Origin: Aquimonas sp.
GTDB lineage: Bacteria; Pseudomonadota; Gammaproteobacteria; Xanthomonadales; Xanthomonadaceae
Assembly (NCBI GenBank): GCA_022241605.1
Contig: JAKOMQ010000011.1
Location: 1-64,000 of the forward strand
Direction of reading: 5' to 3'
DNA: 64,000 nt
How positions within the stretch are numbered: position 1 is the stretch's first letter; each line of letters opens with the position of its first letter. Below are positions 1-7,167 of the stretch, piece by piece. The translations under genes and the position numbers were made by a program. The notes below the pieces were generated by a model. The model was not told the DNA's origin. It worked only from the letters and a program-made list of their open reading frames with translations, and made no database searches.

Positions 1-205
1 GGCGCTTGAGGCGGCTGTTTTCCTCCTCGAGCTCACGCACGCGCTTGAGCTCCGAGGCTTCCATGCCGCCGAACTTCGACTTCCACTGGTAGTACGTCGC
101 CACGCTGATCCCGGCCTGACGGCAGAGATCCTTGACCGGCAAACCTGCATCGGCCTGCTTCAGGATCGAGACGATCTGAGTCTCGGTGAACTTCGACTTG
201 CGCAT
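1..205 (-). mobile_element. IS3-family transposase OrfA, 5' part only (runs off the window)
   Basis: The reverse strand from 205 encodes a protein starting MRKSKFTETQIVSILKQADA and continuing through a helix-turn-helix (residues about 20-45, with GISVATYYQW) into KFGGMEASELKRVRELEEEN, a leucine-zipper-like stretch. This is the standard N-terminus of OrfA, the DNA-binding half of IS3-family transposases, which is normally joined to OrfB by -1 frameshifting. Only about 68 residues are visible; the rest lies left of base 1. An AGGAGG ribosome site sits just before the ATG. The insertion sequence end probably falls between 206 and about 285. Whether the element is intact cannot be told from this window. 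Confidence 0.9.
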
Positions 206-229
206 CTGAACCTCCTGGCTGGGGAAACC

Positions 230-604
230 TTGCCAGAAAGTTCTAGAAACCTGTGTCCACCGTTCCGGGGAGCTTACGGTCTACTGAGGTGGACTTATCA
301 CGGAGAACCGCCGAATGGCGACGGATTTTTCAAGGTTTACCTCGACGACATAGAACTTGCGGGCGAGTTCTGGGGCCGAAATCTAAGGTGGTCGAGCAGC
401 GGCAATTATGCCTCGCTGGAACGGAAACTTCTGCAACATTCTGAGCTGCTTCTTCTGAACATGAATTCGGGCAAACTCCACTGGATCGCCGACAGTAGTT
501 CTGCGTTGGAGACCACGGAGTTCAAAGTAATATTTAAGCGCTACGGCAGGCCCGGAATCCAAGAAAGAGAAATCACAGAGATCTTAAGGGCATGCGCCTC
601 ATGA
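230..604 (+). pseudogene. Unknown small protein, 5'-truncated at an insertion sequence end
   Basis: The open frame gives 124 residues, but the first 15-20 (MPESSRNLCPPF...) appear to be read out of the insertion sequence end. The remainder, from about YGLLRWTYHGEP to EITEILRACAS, is ordinary-looking soluble protein with several aromatic residues (GEFWGRNLRW, GKLHWIADSS). I do not recognise a family. It ends in an ATGA that overlaps the ATG of a short downstream frame (601-840), so it may once have been the first gene of a pair. Base composition is visibly more AT-rich than the rest of the window, consistent with acquired DNA. The size and setting would fit an immunity-type or orphan accessory protein, but that is a guess. 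Confidence 0.4.
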
Positions 605-851
605 ACGAAGCTTCTTTGAAACACTCGCGATCGCGCAGCTCGGGAGAGAGATGTAGGCCTAAAGCAGACCCCGATGACCCAATCCAATTCGTCACCCTTG
701 CTACCGGTGACAACGATCAACCTGGCTCGCAGCAACTAATAGCCGCAGCCGCACGTTTTGGCAGGTCCGCGCGGAATCTCACTCGCGCGTTACCTGAGGG
801 GCTTCGATCCTTTCGCTCACGCTCGCCGACGCAACGGTAGTCACTCCCGAA

Positions 852-1125
852 ATGCCAGCTTATTTTTATCCCGAAGCACTTCTGGTAGCGCTACAAGCCA
901 TACAGGCGGAGCTAAGACTGCCTGGTGAAGAGTGCAGCGCCCCCCCAGAAGTCACTAGAACAGATTGAAAAGATCCTTGCAGCACTATACGAACAGCAGG
1001 GCGAATGCGCAGCCCCAGGACTGCGGCAGCAGATTCTCGCGGCATCACGCCACATAACGGACGAGTGGCCGCCGCGATCGGCGCTTACCAACCACGTATT
1101 GCGCGCGTTCGAAAGGCTTCGGTGA
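852..1125 (+). pseudogene. Unknown short reading frame, apparently frameshifted at a run of seven C
   Basis: A frame opening at ATG 852 reads MPAYFYPEALLVALQAIQAE through GEECSAPP, then stops at 966-968. The frame shifted by +1 opens just upstream of the stop and continues as QKSLEQIEKILAALYEQQGE to ITDEWPPRSALTNHVLRAFE, ending at 1125. The switch falls on seven consecutive C at 940-946, and both halves have amphipathic helical character, so one extra C in a single original gene of about 90 codons is a sensible explanation. No family is recognised and no clear ribosome site is present. It could also be chance, or a sequencing error in the homopolymer. Confidence 0.25.
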
Positions 1126-1587
1126 GCTGTTATGCTTTCGCGGGCTGGATACCTTACCTTTTCCGCCGGAACAGCAGATCCGCGCAGCACTGAACCCACC
1201 TTTGTGCTGGATAATATTGGCGACCCTAGCGGCGCTTCATCTTTGCAATGCAGTGCGGCCTGAAAGCAACGCCTCCCTTTGGGTTCGGAGGCTCGGTGGG
1301 CTAATTCTGGCTCTGCGGCAGCAGCTGCACCGGTCCGACGCCTGTATCGGGCTGTCGGGCTCGGCTTCGTACCCCCCGCCCGTTCGACTGGACGGTGCTA
1401 GATGCCAATCACACCGCAGCGCGCCTAGAGACCGCGCGCAAGCCAGAACCCTGACGGACACACACTCCTGACCGCCATCAAGGGCTTCATGTCCCTGAAC
1501 CTGAACGAGGGCGTTTTGGCGGTTAGGTTTGTGGTGCCGGACGTGCTCTTCTGTTGCATCAACCCAAGAGTTCCCAGAGGCAAGCCC
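1126..1587. other. Intergenic stretch before the OmpA-type lipoprotein gene
   Basis: About 460 bases with no convincing gene on either strand. The short frames present have no recognisable protein character and no ribosome site. A small hairpin (GCCTCC / GGAGGC) lies near 1270-1290. The DNA becomes as GC-rich as the rest of the window from about 1250, marking the right edge of the AT-rich remnant. The promoter of the lipoprotein gene should lie in the last 150 bases; I could not identify it with certainty. Confidence 0.4.
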
Positions 1588-2298
1588 ATGAACACTTCGA
1601 TCAAGACCGCTCTCTCCGCCGCTGTACTCGCGGCCTTCCTTGTGGGCTGCCAGACCACCGGTGGCTATGCATCCAATCCACAGCCGCGCGAACAGCGTAG
1701 CAACGAGCAGCAAGAGGGCATGAGCCGCACCCAGAGGGGCGCGGCGATCGGTGCAGCGGTGGGCGTGGTCGCTGGCCTGCTCAGCGGCAGCGACGCCACT
1801 GAGCGCCGCCAGCGAGCGCTGGTCGGCGCGGGTGTCGGCGGCTTGGCCGGCGGCGCCGTCGGCCGCTACCAGGACAATCAGGAGCGCGCCCTGCGCGAGC
1901 GTATGGCCGGCACCGGTGTGGAAGTAGTGCGCCAGGGCGACAACATCACGCTCGACATGCCCGCCGCGATCACCTTTGGCTTTGACAGCTACGCGCTGCG
2001 CAGCGAGTCCCACGCCGCGCTCAACACGGTGGCCTCCACGCTGCGCGAGTTCGATCAGACCATCATCGAAGTCGCCGGCCACACCGACAGCGTTGGTGCC
2101 GCCGCCTACAACCAGCGTCTGTCCGAACAGCGCGCCCAGGCGGTCGCCAACTACCTGACCAGCCGCGGCGTGAACAGCCAGCGGCTGCTGGTGACAGGTG
2201 CCGGCGCCAACCATCCGGTCGCCAGCAATGCCACCGAGGCCGGCCGCGCCCAGAATCGCCGCGTGGAAGTCACGCTGGTGCCGATCCGCACCAACTGA
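1588..2298 (+). CDS. OmpA-family outer-membrane lipoprotein (YiaD-like)
   Basis: This 236-residue protein has a lipoprotein signal with lipobox LVGC (Cys21). A glycine-rich segment follows (residues about 50-90: AAIGAAVGVVAGLL and GAGVGGLAGGAVG), of the glycine-zipper kind found in envelope proteins. A C-terminal OmpA domain (about 115-230) carries the peptidoglycan-binding signatures VAGHTDSVGAAAYNQRLSEQ and NRRVEV. It should be anchored in the outer membrane by lipid and hold the cell wall non-covalently. The ATG at 1588 is preferred over one 99 bases earlier because the signal peptide begins there. It stands alone and is convergent with the hutG-like gene downstream. Confidence 0.92.
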   Translation: MNTSIKTALSAAVLAAFLVGCQTTGGYASNPQPREQRSNEQQEGMSRTQRGAAIGAAVGVVAGLLSGSDATERRQRALVGAGVGGLAGGAVGRYQDNQERALRERMAGTGVEVVRQGDNITLDMPAAITFGFDSYALRSESHAALNTVASTLREFDQTIIEVAGHTDSVGAAAYNQRLSEQRAQAVANYLTSRGVNSQRLLVTGAGANHPVASNATEAGRAQNRRVEVTLVPIRTN

Positions 2299-2605
2299 GG
2301 TCCCGCACGGGCTTCAACAGGCCAAAAGGCCGGCTGTTGCGCACTGGCGCAGCAGCTGGCCTTTCTCGTTTGTGCGGCTGCGCATACCGATCGCGCGTGG
2401 TCGGTTGCGTCGCAGCTGTTTCAGCCGTGCCCCAACCCGGCCACCGCTGGCTGCCCCAAGTCGCCGCTGGCGTTCGTGGCTTGGCTGCGGTGGCGTGCGC
2501 CCTTTGGCCCGCACCCTACCCGACGGCCTTGATTGGGCACCGACTCGATGCAGGCTTGCAACACGCTGATTCTGTAATCGCGCAGCGATCTCCGATGGCG
2601 CATAC
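2299..2605. other. Intergenic stretch between convergent genes, with a possible terminator
   Basis: Roughly 300 bases between two genes that face each other. An imperfect hairpin (CAACAGGCC, four A, GGCcggCTGTTG) at about 2316-2340 follows the lipoprotein gene and could act as a terminator, though it has no T run. No gene with recognisable protein character is seen in the rest. Confidence 0.4.
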
Positions 2606-3400
2606 CTACGCCACCACAAGCTCCAGCATCCGCCGCAACAGCGCCTGCAATCGGCCTGCCCTGACCGCGTCGTAACGCTGGCTGCGTTCGTCCATGTAGG
2701 TGGATTGGGCCAGTTCGAGCTGGATCGCTTCGACGCCCTCGTGCGGGCGACCGTAGTGGCGGGTGATGTAGCCGCCCTTGAAGCGGCCGTTGCTGACCCA
2801 GCTGTAGTGCTGCTGCGCGGACAGCAGGGCCTCCAGCGCCTGCAGTCGGAGGGCGCCGCAGCTGGCACCGTCGGCAGTGCCGAGATTGAGGTCCGGCAGG
2901 CGGCCGTCAAACAGCATGGGCACTTCGCTGCGGATGCTGTGGCCCTCCCAGAGCAGTGCCCGGCCGTGGGCGGACTTTATGCGCGCCAGCTCGCCCGCCA
3001 GCGCGGCATGGTAGGGCTGCCAGTAGCGCTGACGACGACGCTCCACTTCGTCGGCGTCCGGGCTGTGGTGGCCCGAGCGATACAGGGGCTCGCCGGAAAA
3101 CCCCTGCAGCGGGCACAGGCCGGTTTCGCTGCGCCCGGGGTACAGGGCCGCGCCGTCCGGCGGACGGTTCAGATCGATGACGTAGCGCGAGTAGCGCGGC
3201 ACCAGCAGCGATGCGCCCAGCTCTCGGGCGAAGTCGTAGAGGGTGGACACATGCCAGTCGGTGTCCGGCACGCGGCGCGCGCTGTCGAGCATGTGCTCGG
3301 CGATGTCGTCTGGAATCGCGGTGCCGTCGTGCGGCAGGCTGATCAGCAGCGGCAGTTGGCCGCGATGCAGTTCGAGGATGTCGTTGGCGGTCGAGCTCAC
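2606..3400 (-). CDS. hutG: N-formylglutamate amidohydrolase (HutG-type)
   Basis: The 264-residue product matches N-formylglutamate deformylase across its length. Signatures include LISLPHDGTAIPDDI near the N-terminus, DTDWHVSTLYDFARELGAS, YVIDLNRPPDG (about 73-83) and LLWEGHSIRSEVP (about 148-160). The enzyme hydrolyses N-formyl-L-glutamate to glutamate and formate, the last step of one histidine-degradation route. No hutH, hutU or hutI is beside it. Instead the gene upstream on the same strand, 60 bases away, is a FAD-dependent amino-acid dehydrogenase, so the pair may serve another amino-acid pathway. The symbol is assigned by family, not by operon context. Confidence 0.85.
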   Translation of the reverse strand: MSSTANDILELHRGQLPLLISLPHDGTAIPDDIAEHMLDSARRVPDTDWHVSTLYDFARELGASLLVPRYSRYVIDLNRPPDGAALYPGRSETGLCPLQGFSGEPLYRSGHHSPDADEVERRRQRYWQPYHAALAGELARIKSAHGRALLWEGHSIRSEVPMLFDGRLPDLNLGTADGASCGALRLQALEALLSAQQHYSWVSNGRFKGGYITRHYGRPHEGVEAIQLELAQSTYMDERSQRYDAVRAGRLQALLRRMLELVVA

Positions 3401-3460
3401 GCGGGCGGTAGATTCGGCGGAGGGCGCGACAAGCCTAGCAGGCGCGCGGACCGGGAAGCC

Positions 3461-4726
3461 TCAGCCAAAACGCGCCGGGTTGAGTGGCGCCGGGTCTACG
3501 ACCGGCTGCCGCCCGCAGATCAGGTCGGCGACGAGGTGGCCGCTGACCGCGGACATGCTCATCCCCATCATGCCGTGCCCGGCAGCCAGCACGAGGTTGT
3601 CGGCGCGCGGCACGCGGCCGATCAGGGGCAGGTCGTCCCAGGTCATGGGGCGCCAGCCAAACCACTCCTCCTGCTTTTCCGCGCCGCCGGGCTCGTGCAT
3701 GAACTCGGCCGCGCCGCGGGCCAGTGCGTCCAGGCGCACGCGGTTCAGGCGCGCGTCGTAGCCGCTGAACTCCATGGTGCTGCCGAGCCGGAAACCGTCG
3801 GCCCAGGTGGTCACGCAGACCGAGCGCTCCTTCAGCACCATGGGGCGGCGCGGCGCCAGCGCGGGCCGGCTGTAGGTGATCGAGTAACCCTTGCCGGGCT
3901 GGATCGGCAGCCGCAGGCCCAGCGAGCGCGCAAACGCAGGGCTCCAGGCACCCAGCGCCAGCACCGCCTCGCGCGGGCGCTCAACGCCGGCCGAGGTGTG
4001 TACGGCCTGCAGCCTGCCCTGCGCGATCTCCAGCCGCTGCACCTCCACGCCCTCTTCGATGACGCCGCCGAGAGTGCGAATGCGATCCGCCAGCGCCTGC
4101 AGATACCGATCGGGCCGCAGGTGGCCGTCATCCGGGAACAGGATGCCGCCGGCCATGCCGGGCTTGAGCGCGGGCTCCTCGCGCGCCACGGCGGCGCCAT
4201 CCAGCAGCTCGGAGCGGACGCCGAACTCCAACAGCGCCGGCAGCTCGGCGGCGACGCTGTCGAACAGCTTGGGCGTGCGGAACACATAGAGCAGGCCGCT
4301 GTCGCTGTGCCCGCAGTCGAGCCCATGCCGCTGCACAGCCTCGGCCAGCAGCGCGCGTGAGCGCTTGAGCAGGACCGCACGCGCCGCCGTGGAGGCGCGC
4401 CAGTCGCGCGGATTGCAGCGTGCGGCGAAATGCAGCAGCCAGCTCCACAGGGCCGGATCCAGCCGCGGCCGCACGTACAGCGGCGCATCGGGCGTGAGCA
4501 TCCAGCGCAGACCCTTGGCGATCACGCCCGGCGCGGCCAGGGGCGGCGCATGGCTGGGCGTGAGCGTGCCGCAGTTGCCGCGCGAGGCGCCGGCACCGAT
4601 CCGACTGCGCTCCAGCAGACGAACCGGACGACCGGCTTCCAGCAGGTACAGCGCCGAGCAAAGACCAATCACACCGCCGCCCAGAATCAGGACTTCGTCT
4701 CGGGCGGAAGCGGTGGTAGCGGTCAC
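3461..4726 (-). CDS. FAD-dependent D-amino-acid dehydrogenase (DadA/DAO family)
   Basis: The 421-residue protein begins with a dinucleotide-binding fold (VLILGGGVIGLCSALYLLEA, residues about 9-28) and has the DAO-family layout with SRGNCGTLTPSHAPPLAAPG (about 49-68) and the C-terminal FAD segment DNLVLAAGHGMMGMSMSAVS. Members oxidise D-amino acids or related imino compounds, passing electrons to the respiratory chain. The GNCGTLTPSHAPPLAAPG form resembles enzymes I associate with D-hydroxyproline or D-proline oxidation in Lysobacterales, but substrate cannot be read from sequence. It is upstream of the N-formylglutamate hydrolase gene and probably co-transcribed with it. A 17-bp perfect hairpin lies in its leader. 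Confidence 0.85.
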   Translation of the reverse strand: MTATTASARDEVLILGGGVIGLCSALYLLEAGRPVRLLERSRIGAGASRGNCGTLTPSHAPPLAAPGVIAKGLRWMLTPDAPLYVRPRLDPALWSWLLHFAARCNPRDWRASTAARAVLLKRSRALLAEAVQRHGLDCGHSDSGLLYVFRTPKLFDSVAAELPALLEFGVRSELLDGAAVAREEPALKPGMAGGILFPDDGHLRPDRYLQALADRIRTLGGVIEEGVEVQRLEIAQGRLQAVHTSAGVERPREAVLALGAWSPAFARSLGLRLPIQPGKGYSITYSRPALAPRRPMVLKERSVCVTTWADGFRLGSTMEFSGYDARLNRVRLDALARGAAEFMHEPGGAEKQEEWFGWRPMTWDDLPLIGRVPRADNLVLAAGHGMMGMSMSAVSGHLVADLICGRQPVVDPAPLNPARFG

Positions 4727-4779
4727 GGGATCGGGGCTCCGGTCGGTGTTTCAGGGCGGTCGGCGCAGGCTCGGCAACG

Positions 4780-4825
4780 GCGCGTTCTGCGTCCTCAAGG
4801 CTGGGCCGGAGGACGCAGAACGCGC
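4780..4825. repeat. 17-bp perfect inverted repeat with 12-base loop
   Basis: The arms GCGCGTTCTGCGTCCTC (4780-4796) and its exact complement (4809-4825) flank a 12-base loop. It lies 54 bases before the ATG of the FAD dehydrogenase, which reads leftward, so an RNA from further upstream would carry this hairpin in its leader or end at it. There is no T run on either side. It is either a transcription stop after the REP-like region, a leader structure, or an isolated palindromic element. Confidence 0.75.
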
Positions 4826-4918
4826 GCGACCGCCGATTCTAGGGCGCGGCCCGACAACAGGACATGCAGGCCTGCTGCCTATGACCGGATGTCGTCACTC
4901 CACGAATGCCGGCTGTTT

Positions 4919-5225
4919 GCACGAGCGAGCTTGCTCGCGACCCGCAGCCTTGGTGCGAAGCGTCGGCTGCGGTCGCCTGCAAGCAGGCGCCCACAAAGAG
5001 CGAGCGGAGAACGGAGCACTCGCCTCGACCCGCTCTGCGAATCCCCAATGCCCAATCCCAGCAACGGGCGAGGCTGCGGTCGCCTGCAAGCAGGCTCCTA
5101 CAACTAGCGAGCGGAGAGCGGAGCACTCGCCTCGACCTGCTCTACGAATCCCCAATCCCGAATCACAAATCCCGGCAATGGAGCGTGGCTGCGCTCGCCT
5201 GCAAGCAGGCTCCTACCAAGAGCGA
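4919..5225. repeat. REP-like palindromic repeat array (one divergent and three similar units)
   Basis: The palindrome GCCTGC-aa-GCAGGC occurs at 4975-4988, 5082-5095 and 5197-5210, each inside the context GCTCGCCTGCAAGCAGGC followed by TCCTAC or a close variant. Spacing is 107 and 115 bases. Between copies lie near-identical linkers containing GAGCGGAGA, GGAGCACTCGCCTCGACC and then GAATCCCCAAT repeats. A related palindrome (GCGAGC tt GCTCGC) lies at about 4924-4938. The reverse complement GTAGGAGCCTGCTTGCAGGC is of the REP class found in Pseudomonas and Xanthomonadaceae intergenic regions. The array follows the 3' end of the TraB-family gene. Confidence 0.85.
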
Positions 5226-5254
5226 GCCCGCCATGACAGGGGATCGAGCAGCCC

Positions 5255-6151
5255 TCAGTTCGCCGCCGTGACGCGCTCCACCGTGTAGCCGCGGGCGCGC
5301 AGCAGCTCGACCAGGCCGACATCGCCAACCAGGTGCAGGGCACCGACGATCACCAGGGTTTCCTCATCGCCCTTGAGCAGCGCTTCGACCTGCGGCAGCC
5401 ACAGGCGATTGCGGTCTTCGTTGATCAGTTTGGCGGTGACCGGAGTCCGCGCCATCAACTCGTCGACCATCAGGCGCTCGATGGCTTCGGCATCGCCGCT
5501 GCGCCAGTTGTCGTAGAGCGCGTCGAAACGCTCGCGCTGCTGCTCCAGCGGCAGCAGCGCCTCACGCAGGCCGTGGACCTGCTCGTCCATCGGCGCGCCG
5601 GACAGCGCGCGGATCTGGTCGGCCACGGTTTCGAGGCCGCCAGTGGCCTTGCCGTCGGCGGCTGCGCGCTGCATGAAGTGCATGTCCATTCCCAGCGCCG
5701 GGTTGAAGCCGGCCTGCACGATCATCGACACCGCCATGTTGAGCGCGATGAACCAGGGCTGGAACTGATCCGAGCCGGCCACGGCCGCTTCGCCCATGAA
5801 GCCCTCGAGCTGCTTGCGCAGGTCCTCGGGCAGCACTTGACGCAGGCTGCCACCGTCCGCAAAGCGCGCCGCACGCATCAGGCCGGAGGCCAGGTCGGGC
5901 GATTTCATTTCCTCGGGATCGAGCTCGAACACCAGCCGCCCCGCATCGGCGTACACCTGCTCGATGCGCGGGTCCATCGGGTAGTCCTGCTCCTTGAGCA
6001 TGTGGAAGCTGCCAAGCAGGTGCACGCGGGTGTCGCCGTGGGTCGCTGTCCACAGCAGGGGCTCAGGCGGGCTGGCAGCGGCAAACGCGGGGGCCAGCGT
6101 GGCGGCAGCCAGCGCGGCAATGCAGGTGAATCGACGGATCAGTGACTTCAT
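5255..6151 (-). CDS. TraB/GumN family protein, exported
   Basis: The 298-residue protein starts with a signal peptide (MKSLIRRFTCIAALAAATLA...AAA). It then carries the TraB/GumN-family features: VHLLGSFHMLKEQDYPMDPR (about 43-62) with the GSFH motif near the N-terminus, FELDPEE, and VIVGALHLVGDVGLVELLR (about 268-286) with the GxxH motif near the C-terminus. The paired GSFH and GALH motifs are thought to form a metal-type active site, and relatives include Tiki-type peptidases, but the bacterial role is not established. It is probably periplasmic. It is last in a leftward run mutL - DUF1684 lipoprotein - this gene, with about 40 bases to its upstream neighbour. Confidence 0.85.
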   Translation of the reverse strand: MKSLIRRFTCIAALAAATLAPAFAAASPPEPLLWTATHGDTRVHLLGSFHMLKEQDYPMDPRIEQVYADAGRLVFELDPEEMKSPDLASGLMRAARFADGGSLRQVLPEDLRKQLEGFMGEAAVAGSDQFQPWFIALNMAVSMIVQAGFNPALGMDMHFMQRAAADGKATGGLETVADQIRALSGAPMDEQVHGLREALLPLEQQRERFDALYDNWRSGDAEAIERLMVDELMARTPVTAKLINEDRNRLWLPQVEALLKGDEETLVIVGALHLVGDVGLVELLRARGYTVERVTAAN

Positions 6152-6190
6152 TGCGATCTCCAGTGAGTAGGGGATGGTCGGTGCCGGGCT

Positions 6191-7165
6191 TCAGGACGCA
6201 GCGTCCGAGCCTGCGTGACCCGCGAAATAGCGGGCCTCGCCGGCGCGCAGGGGCAGCGGCAGCCGGTTCTCGGGCGGTGGCAGGGGGCAGGTGCTGAATT
6301 CGGTGTAGGCGCAGGGCGGATTGATGGCGCGATTGAAGTCCAGATGGACTCGATCGCCCTGCACCGGACCGGTGTAGAGGAAACGCCCGCCGCCGTAGCT
6401 TTCGCGGCTGTTGCTGCGGTCGGCGAAGATCAGGAACAGCGCGTCGTCGGGATCGCCCAGCGCCTCCAGGCTGTACGGCTGGCCGTTCAGCGAAAACAAC
6501 ACCCGGCCGGGATTGGGCGTGTTCTCGATCTGGCCGAGGATATTCACGATCGGAATCGTCTGGTCGGCCGGATGCGGCTCGAAGCGCGCCTCGACCCGGT
6601 ACTCGGCGGCCGGCTCGAACCAGGCCAAGCCAGTGAAGGCCTGCAGCGATGGCGAATCCGGGCTGCGCACGCGCAGGGCGAAACGGCCGCCGCGCTCGAT
6701 CAAGCTGAGGCTGCCGCCTTCGAACTCCAGCCGCGACGGCTGCTCGGCCTTGTCCGACTGCAGCCGCAGCGGGCCGGGCAACACCGGCTCGCCGTCCAGC
6801 CAAACCTGCGCGCCCTCGGCCAGGGAGAGCAGCGCCTGAAGGGCATCGGGCTCGGGCGTGATCATGCCCAGTTCGGCCGGCCCCACGGCGAGCCGGATCT
6901 GCGCCTGCTCGCCGCTGCCAAGGCGCTGCTTGCCCTCGGCCAACCAGTGCAGCCCGACCAGGCCGAACCAGCTGTCCGGGCTGCGCAGGGCTTGCTCGCG
7001 GGCGGCGCGGAAAGCGCGCAGCTCCTGCAGCCAGGCCGCGTCGTCGGACACCGTCGGGATCACCGAATCGGCATCCGGAGATTCGTTTTGCGCCTGCGTC
7101 GTCGGCGCATTGGAGCCGCAGGCGGCAACTGCAAGCGAGCAGGTCATGGCAAGGATCCGGCGCAT
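6191..7165 (-). CDS. DUF1684 family lipoprotein
   Basis: Starting at ATG 7165 the product is 324 residues with a lipoprotein signal (MRRILAMTCSLAVAAC, lipobox Cys16). The body matches DUF1684: RAAREQALRSPDSWFGLVGL near the N-terminus and the family hallmark NPPCAYTEFSTCPLPPPENR near the C-terminus. The function of DUF1684 proteins is not known. The start chosen lies two bases after the mutL stop codon and begins the signal peptide; an in-frame start 78 bases earlier would bury that signal. The tight spacing suggests co-transcription with mutL. Confidence 0.88.
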   Translation of the reverse strand: MRRILAMTCSLAVAACGSNAPTTQAQNESPDADSVIPTVSDDAAWLQELRAFRAAREQALRSPDSWFGLVGLHWLAEGKQRLGSGEQAQIRLAVGPAELGMITPEPDALQALLSLAEGAQVWLDGEPVLPGPLRLQSDKAEQPSRLEFEGGSLSLIERGGRFALRVRSPDSPSLQAFTGLAWFEPAAEYRVEARFEPHPADQTIPIVNILGQIENTPNPGRVLFSLNGQPYSLEALGDPDDALFLIFADRSNSRESYGGGRFLYTGPVQGDRVHLDFNRAINPPCAYTEFSTCPLPPPENRLPLPLRAGEARYFAGHAGSDAAS

Positions 7166-7167
7166 GC

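Larger units (their letters stand above)
4727..5254. other. Gene-free stretch of 528 bases filled with a hairpin and REP-like elements
   Basis: No protein gene is supported here. Open frames on both strands read through the repeats and give arginine-rich, repetitive translations. The content is the 17-bp hairpin at 4780-4825, one short palindromic element around 4924-4937 (CGAGC tt GCTCG type), three copies of a longer REP-like unit between 4968 and 5225, and linkers rich in GAATCCC / CCAATCCC heptamers. Confidence 0.7.

Noticed and set aside
592-840. Frame of 82 codons after the truncated gene at the insertion sequence end
   Set aside because: The ATGA overlap is suggestive, but the protein is low-complexity, basic and without family; not supported enough to call a gene.
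2705-4360. Long rightward frame of 551 codons opposite the hutG-like and dehydrogenase genes
   Set aside because: It is the antisense shadow of two well-supported genes and is rich in alanine, glutamine, histidine and arginine with no domain.
4968-5225. CRISPR array
   Set aside because: Only three repeat units about 110 bases apart, and the linkers are themselves repeated, not unique spacers; no cas genes are seen.
4839-5343. Several overlapping frames in the REP-like region
   Set aside because: Their translations are reflections of the repeats, arginine- and serine-rich, with no protein family character.
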